DNA of 64,000 nucleotides, taken from Allopusillimonas ginsengisoli. GTDB taxonomy: Bacteria > Pseudomonadota > Gammaproteobacteria > Burkholderiales > Burkholderiaceae_B. Position numbers and translations under genes: made by a program. Positions 44,509 through 55,500 of the stretch are shown here, one piece after another. The stretch spans positions 1-64,000 of the forward strand of contig RAPG01000007.1 in assembly GCA_005239165.1 (NCBI GenBank). The letters are read 5' to 3'. The notes under the pieces were generated by a model. It did no database searches, was not told the origin of the DNA, and saw nothing but the letters and a program-made list of their open reading frames with translations. Each line of letters begins with the position of its first letter. Position 1 is the first letter of the stretch.

Positions 44509-47343
44509 ATGACACAGTCGACGGTCATAAAGCAACGAAATCACTGGTATTGGCCAGGCTTTAAGTCGCAAGCCCGCTGGCTTGAGCAGATTGAGCAACA
44601 CGTCTGCACCTTGTTGGGGCTTGCGCCACCTTCCTCCCAAGATGAGCAACTTGCACCCGTAGTTTTGGCCCATGCATCCGACCGCTCCGAGCAGACGTTA
44701 GGTCTGGACCTCGTGCAACGTCTGCTTTCGGGGCGCCTGGGCTGTCCTCAGTCAGCCTTGGGCCTGTTTGGAGCCGGGGTGCTGTATTTGTTGACTAATA
44801 AGGCGGAAGCCGGGGTGCATATAGGCTGGGACGAAACCAGCGATATTGCGGGGCTTGCCAGCAGGCTTGAGCAGAACGCGGCTGATCCTGTTGATGCTGC
44901 CCGGGCGGGTGCTTTCGTGCGCTTTTTGCTTGACACCTATGGGGTTGACGGCACACTTGCCTTTGCCCGCGGTATGACCAAAGACAGCGATCTGGACGAT
45001 GTCGCCCTGCAGGCGACCGGGAAGTCGTTGCCCATGCTGGTCTTGCAATGGAGCGAGTCGCTGTCACGCGAGCAGCCCGTCAAGGGCTTGTGGCCTTTCA
45101 TCCTCTGGACGATAGGGCTGTTGCGACCCTATCGGTTTTTCTGCACCTTGCTGGTCATTGGCATACTAATTCAGACTGCCTATGCAACGCTAATGCCCAT
45201 CTGGCTAAATGAGCTGTTCGACGACGGCATTACCGCTCACAGCGCGAGCGTCATTTGGCGCACACTGGCCTATCTGGTAGGCGGGTTTCTGGTGACATCC
45301 GCAGCAGGCGTTACCATCGATTTCAGTGTGTCGACGCTGGGGCCCAGGGTGCTTAACGACGTACGCACCAGGGTGTTCGACAAGCTGCTCGCGCTATCGG
45401 CACGTTCATTGAATCATTTCAAGAGCGGTGATCTCGTTTCCATGTTCTCTGCAGACATGCAGTTGCTCGAAAACGCCATCGTTCGCGCTGTGCCTGGCAT
45501 GGTGTCCAAGGCGTTTCTGATGCTGGGCTCCCTGATCACGGCATTCATACTTGACTGGCGCATGGCGGTGGCAACGATTTCTTTGCTGGCTATCGCTTTC
45601 TGGCTGCCTCGTCAGGTGGGTCGGCTTGCTGTACGTGCCGCCTATGCACGCAAAGTTGAAGACGGTAAGCTGGCTGGTTTTATCAAAGAGTCTGTATTGC
45701 TGCTGCCTTTGATTCGCACGCTGGATATTGGCGGCCACCGACGCGGTCAGTTTGATGAGCATACCGACGAGGTTTATAAGGCCAGCTACAAGCAGTACCT
45801 CATGGGCGAGCTTACCGGGCGAGTCACGGTTTTTGCAATCAGCGCGGCGCAGCTTGGCATCATAGGTCTGGGTGCGGTTCTTTCCCTGAACGGTACCGTG
45901 TCAGGTGGCGTGGTTGTTGCCTATATTGGTCTCTTGCTGGCTTTGGGCGGTTCAGCTGGTGCCATTGCCGCGCTGCTGTCGCCGGCCATTCAGGCCGTTG
46001 GCAGCTGGCAGCGTATCAATACCGTGCTGGCCCAACCAGACGAAACGTCCGCTGAGGGGGTTGGCACTGCTTTCCAGGGACCAATAAAGCGTATTGCGTT
46101 TGACGATGTGTCATTCAGCTATAACGGTGACCGGATCAATTTGCAGGACGTGACGCTTGAGGCGACTGCGCCCATCCGTATTGCGCTGGTGGGCCCGTCA
46201 GGTTCGGGCAAAAGCACTATTATTAATTTGTTGTCGCGCAATTACGATGCCCTGACCGGTCGCGTCATGTTCAATGATATGGATATTCGCGATATCGACA
46301 ATCAGTCTTTGCACGCTTTAATGGCTGTGGTCAACCAGGACACCACACTGTTCGAAGGCTCTATTGCTTACAACATTCGCATAGGCCGCCTTGACGCGAG
46401 CGATGACGAAATCGAACAGGCGGCGCAAGCGGCAGAGATTCATAGCTTCATCACCTCGTTGCCCAGTGGCTATAAAACCAACGTCGGAGAGGGCGGGAAA
46501 TTGCTTTCAGGCGGGCAGCGTCAGCGCGTCGTCATCGCCCGTGCATTACTGCGCAATCCGCAAATTCTGCTGCTGGACGAAGCCACCTCGGCGCTGGATG
46601 CTGAAGCGGAAGCGGCCATAAACAGTACCTTGTCCAAGATCAGTGCAGACCGGACACTGTTTTCTGTGACACACCGCCTGGCGTCATGTCCTGATATGGA
46701 CTTGATCTGCGTCTTTAAGGATGGCCGACTGGTCGAGTACGGCAAGCACAATCAACTTGTCCGCAACGAAGGCGTGTATGCAGGCATGTGGGAAAAACAA
46801 GCCGATATTTCTATCTCGAATGCGGGTCAGGATGTGGACATCAGCGTCGATCGGTTGCGTAAGATACCTCTGTTCGCCAGTGTGCCGCAACACGATCTCG
46901 AACGTGTACGCAGCATGTTACGTGTTGAAGAAGTTGATGCGAACACCGTGCTGATCCAGGAAGGCACGACCACAGGGCGCTTTTACATTATTGCTCGTGG
47001 CAGTGTCGAAAGTTCAGTGCGACTGGAAGACGGCACGACGCTGCTTATGGAAGTCTTGGAAGTCGGCGACTTTCTCGGAGAATTTGCGCTGCTGGAAGAA
47101 ATTCCCAATCCAACCACATGCCGAACTCGTCATCCCTGTCTGCTGCTGTCCTTAAGTCGTCAGGATCTGCGCCATATTGCTGACCTTAGCCGAAGCAGCA
47201 ACCAGCAGACTGATCTGGAAAAAGAAATCGCTGCCACGCTGGACCGCCGGCTGGACGCAAAGCTAGACGAAGTGATAGGACGTCGGCTTGCTATGCGCAA
47301 AGCAGCGTCCAGTGCCGCTCCGGGAGGTGCGAGCCCAAACTAA
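44509..47343 (+). CDS. ABC exporter with N-terminal extra domain and C-terminal cyclic-nucleotide-binding domain
   Basis: The 944-residue protein has four parts. Residues 1-185 are a soluble domain with GAFVRFLLDTYGV near 135-147, reminiscent of gluzincin-like (peptidase MA) sequences, but no HExxH is seen. Residues 190-500 are a type I exporter membrane domain. The ATPase has GPSGSGKSTI (about 562), LSGGQRQRV and LLLDEATSALD. Residues 780-895 form a cNMP-binding fold (GDFLGEFALLEEIPNPTTCR). It probably exports the lipopeptide. The FAAL start follows after 19 bp. The combination is rare for proteobacteria as far as I know. Confidence 0.88.
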   Translation: MTQSTVIKQRNHWYWPGFKSQARWLEQIEQHVCTLLGLAPPSSQDEQLAPVVLAHASDRSEQTLGLDLVQRLLSGRLGCPQSALGLFGAGVLYLLTNKAEAGVHIGWDETSDIAGLASRLEQNAADPVDAARAGAFVRFLLDTYGVDGTLAFARGMTKDSDLDDVALQATGKSLPMLVLQWSESLSREQPVKGLWPFILWTIGLLRPYRFFCTLLVIGILIQTAYATLMPIWLNELFDDGITAHSASVIWRTLAYLVGGFLVTSAAGVTIDFSVSTLGPRVLNDVRTRVFDKLLALSARSLNHFKSGDLVSMFSADMQLLENAIVRAVPGMVSKAFLMLGSLITAFILDWRMAVATISLLAIAFWLPRQVGRLAVRAAYARKVEDGKLAGFIKESVLLLPLIRTLDIGGHRRGQFDEHTDEVYKASYKQYLMGELTGRVTVFAISAAQLGIIGLGAVLSLNGTVSGGVVVAYIGLLLALGGSAGAIAALLSPAIQAVGSWQRINTVLAQPDETSAEGVGTAFQGPIKRIAFDDVSFSYNGDRINLQDVTLEATAPIRIALVGPSGSGKSTIINLLSRNYDALTGRVMFNDMDIRDIDNQSLHALMAVVNQDTTLFEGSIAYNIRIGRLDASDDEIEQAAQAAEIHSFITSLPSGYKTNVGEGGKLLSGGQRQRVVIARALLRNPQILLLDEATSALDAEAEAAINSTLSKISADRTLFSVTHRLASCPDMDLICVFKDGRLVEYGKHNQLVRNEGVYAGMWEKQADISISNAGQDVDISVDRLRKIPLFASVPQHDLERVRSMLRVEEVDANTVLIQEGTTTGRFYIIARGSVESSVRLEDGTTLLMEVLEVGDFLGEFALLEEIPNPTTCRTRHPCLLLSLSRQDLRHIADLSRSSNQQTDLEKEIAATLDRRLDAKLDEVIGRRLAMRKAASSAAPGGASPN

Positions 47344-47362
47344 CTGGTGAGGACCCGTTACT

Positions 47363-49510
47363 GTGAACAATCCTGCTGGGGCCATTGAGTCCCTTTTACT
47401 ACCCCATATTTTGCAGCAGCGGGCAAACAGCCCCGATGATCGCTGGTCGTATGTTTTTCTCGACAGTCAGGGCGAGCAGCAATGCTACTGGACGGCGGCA
47501 GATCTGGCTGCACGCACGCGTGCCATAGCCGCGCGCCTGGAGCGTGTTACCTCGCCGGGCGAACCCGTGTTGCTGGTGTTCCAGGCGGGGCCGGAATTTC
47601 TGGCCGCTTTCATGGCCTGCTTGTGGAGTGGCAGGCTGGCAACGCCCATCAACCCGCCGCGCCGTAATCGGCTGGTAGAGCGCCTCGTGGCGGTAGCCGG
47701 CGATTCGGCAGCGCGTGTGGCGCTGACCAGCCAGGACCTGATGGGCGCAACCGAGGGCTGGCGTCAGGCAAGTGCCGACTTGGGCGCTCTGGACTGGATT
47801 CCTACTGACAGCTTGCACGACGAACCGGGGCTGGCCCCGGCGCGCATCAGTGCCGATCACATTGCCTTTCTTCAGTACACATCGGGGTCCACCGCCTTGC
47901 CCAAAGGTGTGCGCGTGAGTCACGGAAATTTGGTAGAAGACATGATGCGCATGCAGTCTGCGTGGGCTCTTGGCCGCGATTCCACCATGGTCAGCTGGTT
48001 GCCGGCCTTTCATGATCTGGGCCTGATTTTTGGTCTGTTGCAGCCTTTGTATTCGGGCTGTGCTTCGGTCCAGATGGCGCCCAATGCCTTTCTGCAGAAG
48101 CCTTTGGTGTGGCTGTCGGCATTGTCCCGCTATCAGGGTACACATACCGCTGCCCCTAGTTTTGCCTATGACTTGTGCAGCCGCCGCATCGCACCTGAAG
48201 ACAGATCTGTACTGGATCTGAGTCGTCTTGTCATGACGATGAATGCGGCAGAGCCCATCAATCCGGCTGTACTGGAGCAGTTTGTTGCCGACTTCGAGCC
48301 TTATGGTTTTCGACGCGAAGCATTCGCGCCGGCCTATGGTCTGGCTGAAAGTACGCTCGCAGTAACGGCCAATCCGGTGGGTGCCGAACCCGTTTTGCGC
48401 CGCTTCGATGTCGCCGCCCTGGAGCAGGGCCAGGTCCGTATTCTGGAAGACGGTGCCGCCGAGGGTCGCATGATGCCAGGCAGCGGGCGGCCATTGCCCG
48501 ATGTGCCCATTGTCATCGTGGATCCCGAAACCCGCAGACGCTGTCCGCCGCATACCGTGGGTGAGATCTGGGTGGGGGGGCCTACCATTGCGCACGGGTA
48601 TTGGCAACGGGCTGAAGAAACTGCCGCCACATTTGGTGCCACGATTGCCGGTGAGGAAAGCGCGGGCGCATTCATGCGCACCGGAGACCTGGGTGTCCTG
48701 GAGGACGGTGAACTGTTCGTGACGGGACGTATCAAGGATCTCATTATTCTGGGCGGTGCCAATTTTTATCCTCACGATATTGAGAGAGTGGCGCAGGACG
48801 CTCACAGCGCGTTGCGGCGCGATAATGGCGCAGCCTTTGCACTCACGTCGCAGACTGACGGTGGGCGTGAACAAGTCGTTTTGGTTCAAGAGCTTGAACG
48901 GACACAACGCAGTGAGTCTCCCGAGCCCATCATCCAGGCCATTGTGCAGGCGATCTGGCAAAACCTCGAATTACCGTTAGCGCAACTCGTGCTGGTGGCC
49001 CCCGGATCGGTGCTCAGGACGTCCAGTGGGAAAATACAGAGGCTGGCCAACAAGCGGGCCTTTCTTGAAGGCAGTTTGCCAGTGATTGCCCGGTGGCAGG
49101 CCATGACGGCTCAGGCCGCACCGTCAGTGTCTGAGCAACCGGCGCAAGCATCCGGCCCCGATGCCGCTGCACTGACCGCGTGGTTAAGATCATGGCTGGC
49201 TGACCGGCTCGGTTTGCCCGTGGCTTCCATTGAGGCGGGACGGGGGTTTGCGGAGATGGGGCTGGACTCCCTGGGGTCTACCGAGCTTGCCTTTGCGCTT
49301 GGCAAACAAATTGGCGCAGCGTTGCCAGAAACCATGGCCTACGATTATCCGACTGTTACACGATTGATCGCCCATATTGTCCCGGACGGGCGGGATGACC
49401 CGGATGGGCAGAACATGCATGTTGCCAAGTCAGAACGCATGGATGCAAGCGCAGCGCCTGGCGCCGATCTGGACGAGTTGCTGGACGCCATAGAGAGAGG
49501 TCAGCCGTGA
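47363..49510 (+). CDS. Fatty acyl-AMP ligase (FAAL) with C-terminal ACP
   Basis: The 715-residue protein begins at GTG. The AMP-binding domain (1-575) has FLQYTSGSTALPKGVRVSHG, SWLPAFHDLGLI and FAPAYGLAESTLAV, all FAAL signatures. An ACP follows (615-685) with its serine in AEMGLDSLGSTE. A short tail (DLDELLDAIERGQP) looks like a docking helix. FAALs activate a fatty acid and load it on an ACP without CoA. The stop overlaps the hybrid synthetase GTG by 4 bp, so the acyl chain goes to that KS. Confidence 0.93.
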   Translation: MNNPAGAIESLLLPHILQQRANSPDDRWSYVFLDSQGEQQCYWTAADLAARTRAIAARLERVTSPGEPVLLVFQAGPEFLAAFMACLWSGRLATPINPPRRNRLVERLVAVAGDSAARVALTSQDLMGATEGWRQASADLGALDWIPTDSLHDEPGLAPARISADHIAFLQYTSGSTALPKGVRVSHGNLVEDMMRMQSAWALGRDSTMVSWLPAFHDLGLIFGLLQPLYSGCASVQMAPNAFLQKPLVWLSALSRYQGTHTAAPSFAYDLCSRRIAPEDRSVLDLSRLVMTMNAAEPINPAVLEQFVADFEPYGFRREAFAPAYGLAESTLAVTANPVGAEPVLRRFDVAALEQGQVRILEDGAAEGRMMPGSGRPLPDVPIVIVDPETRRRCPPHTVGEIWVGGPTIAHGYWQRAEETAATFGATIAGEESAGAFMRTGDLGVLEDGELFVTGRIKDLIILGGANFYPHDIERVAQDAHSALRRDNGAAFALTSQTDGGREQVVLVQELERTQRSESPEPIIQAIVQAIWQNLELPLAQLVLVAPGSVLRTSSGKIQRLANKRAFLEGSLPVIARWQAMTAQAAPSVSEQPAQASGPDAAALTAWLRSWLADRLGLPVASIEAGRGFAEMGLDSLGSTELAFALGKQIGAALPETMAYDYPTVTRLIAHIVPDGRDDPDGQNMHVAKSERMDASAAPGADLDELLDAIERGQP

Positions 49511-52500
49511 CGACATCATCGCCGCAAGATTTACGTGAACGTATAGCACGCCTGAATGCCGACCAGGTCGTCAAGCTGGTGACAGGACTGCAGCAGCGCA
49601 TCGACGCACTGCGATCCGGGCAATCAGACCGTCAGGAAGCAACACAGATTGCCGTAGTGGGAATGGGTTGCCGGTTTCCAGGCGCGAGTAGCGTTGCGGA
49701 CTACCGCCAATTGCTGTCACAGGGCGTCAACGCCGTGGGTGATGCGCCGTTAGACCGCCCGGAACGTGAGAGTCTGCCGCCTGGTGGCTATGTCGAAGGT
49801 ATTGAGCGTTTCGATGCCGCGTTCTTTGGTGTGCGTGACAGCGAGGCGGCGCAAATTGACCCGCAGCACCGCCTTGCGCTAGAGGTCGCCTGGCACGCGC
49901 TTGAGGATGCGGCTCTGGCCGATCCCACCCGCCGCCCGCGCAACAGTGGCGTGTTTCTTGGTATCAGCACACACGACTATGCTGCCCGCTTTCATGGGTC
50001 AGAGGCGGGCTTTACCCCACTCGCGACCACAGGAAACTCCAGCAGTGCGGCGGCGGGGCGGCTTGCGCATTGGCTTGATGTTACCGGGCCAGCCATGGCA
50101 ATAGACACAGCATGCTCGTCCTCTCTGGTTGCGGTGCATGCCGCATGCCGCAGTCTGCAGGCGGGCGAATGTGATATGGCACTGGCCGGAGGTGTGAACG
50201 CCCTGATTTCCGACGAACTGACCCGGGGCTTTGCAGCTGCCGGCATGCTCAGCCCCAGCCACGCCTGCCGCACATTTGACGCCAGTGCCGATGGCTACGT
50301 CCGGGGTGAGGGTGCGGGTTTCGTAGTACTAAAGCGGCTATCCGATGCTTTGCGTGATGGCGACCGTGTGCGTGCCGTCATCCGGGGGGGCGCGGTCAAT
50401 CATGACGGGCGTGCAAGCTCGCTGACTGCGCCTAACGCCGCCGCTCAGACGGCCCTGATCCGTGCGGCGCTGGCTGACGCCAGTTTGGCTCCGGCTGACA
50501 TACACGTGGTGGAGTGTCATGGCACGGGCACTCCTCTGGGCGATCCTATTGAGGTGCAGGCCCTGGCCGAGGCTTATGGGCCAGAGCGCGAAACGCCTCT
50601 GCTGCTGGGTGCCGTCAAAACCAATATAGGGCATCTGGAAGCGGCCGCCGGCATTGCAGGCCTGATCAAGCTGGTGCTGGCGCTTGAGGCGGGCAAGCTG
50701 CCACGCACGCTGCATCAGTCCTTGCCCAATCCACGCATTGCCTGGAACACCTTGCCACTGCAGGTCATAGACCGTGAGCAAGAGTGGCCTGCAGCGTCAA
50801 AACGCAGGGCAGGCGTCAGCAGCTTCGGTTTCAGTGGCACCAATGCGCATTTGATCCTCGAATCAGCGCCTGAACGGGTAGGCTCCGGCGCACTGGCAGT
50901 CGCCGCACCTGTCTTGTTGCCGTTTTCGGCCCCCGACGAGGCTGGGCTGGCCCGGCTGGCAGACACGCTGGCCAGTTGGGTTGCGCAAGAGGGTGTGGAT
51001 CTGCGTGATGCAGCAGCCAGTCTGGCGTCTGGATGTCATGCACATGCATGGCGCGCCGCCGTGGCGGGCCATGATGTGGACATGCTGGCGGCAGCGTTGC
51101 GGGATGTCGCGTCCGGTCAGGAACCGGTGGGTGGTGCCTTGGGCAGGCGGGCTTCCGCCAGGCCCCGGATTGCTTTCATGTTCACCGGACAAGGCAGCCA
51201 GTGGACGGGCATGGGCAAAGACCTGTACGAAGAAGACCCTGTGTTCAGACAGACGGTAGACCGCTGCGCAAGCGTGGTTACGCCGCTGATCGGGTGCTCG
51301 CTTACCGACCTGATGTTTGGGGAGACGGCGCAGGACGTGTCCTTGTCTGACACTCGTATGGCCCAGCCCGCGCTGTTCACGCTGGCGTATGCGCTGGCTG
51401 AGCGGTTGGCCTCGTGGGGTATTGTTCCCGATGTGATGATAGGTCATAGCCTCGGGGAATGGGTTGCGGCATGCCGCGCCGGCGTATTCACCCTGGAAGA
51501 CGCTTTGCGTCTGGTGGTCGAGCGTGGTCGTCTGATGGCCAGCGTATCGCAAGATGGCGCGATGGCGGCGGTATTTGCACCGGCGCAGTGTGTCGCCGAT
51601 CTGCCAGCCGGGCTGGCGGCGAGTATTGATTTGGCTGCGGTTAATGCGCCCGATGAATGCGTGATTTCGGGGCCTTCTCAGGCGGTGAGCCGTGTTTGTG
51701 AGGCGCTGGAAAGTCAGGGTGTCGGTGTCCAGTATTTGCGCACATCCCATGCCTTTCACTCCCGCCTCATGGAGCCGGCGCTTGAGGCATTTGCCCTGGC
51801 AATGTCTGGTGTCAGCCTGGCCAGGCCAAGGCACGATCTGGTGTCTAATCTCACGGGTACAACAGACGCGCCATTTGATACCGCCGACTACTGGGTGCGC
51901 CATATACGGGAGGCTGTGCGTTTTGCCGATGGCGTGTCCACACTTGCAGGCATGGGTGCCGAGGTGTTGATAGAGATCGGCGCAACCCCCAATCTGATAG
52001 GCACTGCTGCTCGCTGCCAACAGTTTCAGGCGACGCCCCCAGTGTTTGTGCCAACCTTGCGCCGCAACCAGCCTGCGGCTCGTACGCTGGGCCAAATGCT
52101 GGCCAGGCTGTACGTGGCCGGTGTGCCGCTGCGCTGGGATGCTCTGAGCAATGGGGCTGTACGCGTAGACGTGCCGGGCTATCCTTTCGAGAGACATCGG
52201 CACTGGGCCGAGCCGCCCAGAGCCCATGCCACGCGCTATCAGCCGGAGGGCGTGCCGGTGCTCAATGCGGCCACGCCGGTCGCTGCTGACATTGCCATGC
52301 CGCAGACCGCTCAGGATCTTGCGGTCGAGCTGAGCAAATTTCTGGCCCGTACGCTGCAGCTTTCTGAGGCAGATAGCAATTCAGACCACGGTTTTCTCGA
52401 AATGGGCATAGATTCGCTTGCGTTGACCGAGGCTGTGGCAGCGCTGGAACGGAAATGGTCTATATCGATTCCGCGACGTGCCTTGTTTGAGACATTGGGA

Positions 52501-55500
52501 ACGCCAGCGCGCCTGATTGCACATGTGCTGGCCGCGTCGGCCAAGGCAGGGGCGGCTGTCGCGCGTACCGCGTCCGATTCTGAAACTGCGGCGCCATTGC
52601 CGGCATCGGCAACAACAGCGCGGGCACTGGTACCACCAGTTGCGAGAGAAGAGCAGGCCTTAGCGCCGACAGCACTGGCGCAGTCAGCGGAGCAGGCACA
52701 AGGCCTTGCTCAGTTCTGCCGAACATATATACAGCGCAGCCGTGCATCACGTGAGCAGCGCAGCAGATTTGGGCCATACCTGGCCGATAGCCGTGCTGTT
52801 GCCGGTTTCCGTTCCGAAACCAAGAGTATGTTGTATCCCATCGTTGGCTCACGCGCACAGGGCAGCGAAATGTTCGACGTGGACGGCAACCGCTATGTGG
52901 ACATTGCCATGGGTTTCGGGGTTCAGCTGTTTGGTCACAGCCCCGCCTTTATCACCGAAGCCATAAGCAGGCATCTCGGAGAGCGCGGCCTGTTTGTCGG
53001 TCCGCAGGCCCATTTGGCTGGCGCAGTGGCACAACGTTTGTGTCGCTTGACCGGAAACGCCCGCGCGGCATTCTGCAATAGCGGCACAGAGGCCGTGATG
53101 ACGGCACTGCGGCTGGCCCGGCATGCTACAGGACGGCAGCGGGTCGCCATGTTTCAGGGTTCGTACCATGGTCATTTTGATGGGGTGCTGGCCCAGCTTG
53201 GTGCTGATGGTGCCGCCGTACCTATGGCAGGCGGCACACCTCAGGGCATGGCTGACGATATTGTATTGCTTGATTATGGCGACGAAGAAGGTGCTCTCGA
53301 GACACTGGCGCGGCTGGGTGACTCTATCGCCGCCGTACTGGTTGAACCGGTGCAGGGCCGCCGTCCCGATCGCCAGCCCCGGCAGTTTCTGCAGCGCTTG
53401 CGCGAACTGACCCATTCGACGGGTGCTGCCTTGATCTTTGATGAGGTTTTGCTGGGCTTTCGCGTGGCGCTGGGTGGTGCTCAGGCCTGGGCGGGTGTAC
53501 AGGCCGACCTGGTCACCTACGGGAAAATCGTGGGTGGCGGCCTGCCTATCGGCGTGGTGGCCGGCAAGGCACATTATCTGGATGCGCTTGACGGAGGCGC
53601 GTGGTCGCTGGATGGCGATGATGCGCCACGCGGTGAACGCACTTTTTTTGCAGGTACCTTTAACAAGAATCCGCTGGCCATGGCCGTTGCAAACGCCGTG
53701 CTGGAGCATCTCGAAGAGGCCGGGCCGGGCCTGCAGCAGGCCTTGAACCAGCGTACTCATGATTTCATTACTCGTCTGAATGCGGTGCTCGATGAGGAAG
53801 AAAGCGGGATCCTGGTTCACGGCTTTTCGTCGCTGTTCCGTTTTGTTGGGGCCAGTGACCTGTTCTACAACAATATGATCCAGAATGGCGTCTACGTTTG
53901 GGAAGGCCGCACCTGCTTTCTTTCCACCGCCCATAGCGACGCCGACCTGCTGCATATCGAGAACGCGGTGCGCGATTCTGTACGCGGCATGCGTGCCTGC
54001 GGCATGCTGCGCGCTTCAAGCCCTTCATCGCCGTTGGTGTCGGCCGCTGTTACGCCGCAGAGCGAGTCGCTGCCAGCAACGCCAGGGCAGACAGCCCTCA
54101 GGCTGCTGGCCGCTTTCAGCCCGCAGGCTTCGGCCGCGTACAACCAGTCTTTACTATTCGATTTCCAGGGGGAACTCGATGTGCCGGCCCTTCAGTCGGC
54201 CCTGCGTGAGCTCTGCATGCGGCATGAGGCCTTGCGCACGACTTTTCCCGAAGACGGCGCCAGCCAGGTCATTCATCGTGAACTGCCTGCGGAAGTGTCC
54301 AGTCTGACATGGGAGCATGGCGACGAGGAGTTCCAGCAGTGGCTTGACGACAAGGTGCTGATGCCTATGGATCTGGAGCGAGGCCCTGTGCTGCGCGCCT
54401 GGATCATCGGGATGGCAGCTGACCGGCATCGGCTGGTAATGGCAATGCCGCACCTGATCGTCGATGGGTGGTCACTGCAGGTCATCGCGCTTGAGCTGGC
54501 GGAGCTTTATAGTGCGCGAAAAGAAGACCGGCCGGCGCATCTTGATGAAGCTGTGCCGTTTCGTCGCTATGCCGAGCACGCGCGTCTTCAGGCAGATGCG
54601 ACGGGGCTCGCTGAATACTGGCGCACCCTTTACGCCACAGCGCCTGCGCCGCTGGATCTTCCCGCCGACAGGCCGCGCCCCGCATTACAAAGTTATGCTG
54701 GCGCCCGCGCGCGTACTCATGTGCCAGCAACTTTGCGCAGCGCCCTCGAAGCGGCTGGACGGCAGGCTGGATGCTCGCTGTTCTCGGTGTGTCTGGCGGC
54801 GTACGGACGTCTGCTGTCTGAGCTTTCTGGTCAGCGCGACCTGTCTGTGGCAATATTTTCGGCGGGGCAACCCGAGCTGGGGGCATCTTCGCTGGTGGGC
54901 TATTGCGTTGGCGTGCTGGCCTTGCGTCTGAATATTGACCCGGCAGTGCCGGTGCGAGATCTGCTGGCACCAACGCAGCGAGCCGTTGCACAGGGGATGG
55001 CGCACCGCGACTTCCCCTATGCACGCCTGATCAAAGAGCTTGGTTTGCGACGAGACCCTGCCCGCGCGCCGCTGGCTTCGGTGTCGTTCAATCTGGATCG
55101 CATGGATGCCTTGCCGTGTTTCGCAGGTCTGGATGTGCAGCTCGATGCAAATGCGCATAGTGCGGTCCGCTGGGACTTGAACTGGAATATGCTCTCTGAC
55201 GCCGATGGGCTGCATATCGATGCCTTTTACAACCGGGACCTGTTCGATGCGGCGCGTGTACAGTCCTGGCTGGCACGCTACGTAGAAATTCTGCAATCGT
55301 TTACGGATGCCGCCCTCGCCGAGACAGCCCTCACCGAGACAGCCCGGCCCGACACAGTCCGGCCCGATCAGACGCAGGAGCCATGCGAAACGCTGGCAGC
55401 AAGAGTGGCATCCACGGCAACCCTGACGCCAACCGCGAGGGCCGTACTCGATCATGCGGGTGAAGTGGATTACGCTGGGCTGGATGCCATGGCCAATGCC

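Noticed and set aside
47399-48961. 520-codon minus-strand frame
   Set aside because: It is antisense to the FAAL gene, whose motifs are intact; the frame is His/Arg/Gln-rich with no family features, typical of a shadow frame in GC-rich DNA.
50863-52227. 454-codon minus-strand frame
   Set aside because: It lies opposite the KS-AT region of the hybrid synthetase and shows no domain or ribosome binding site.
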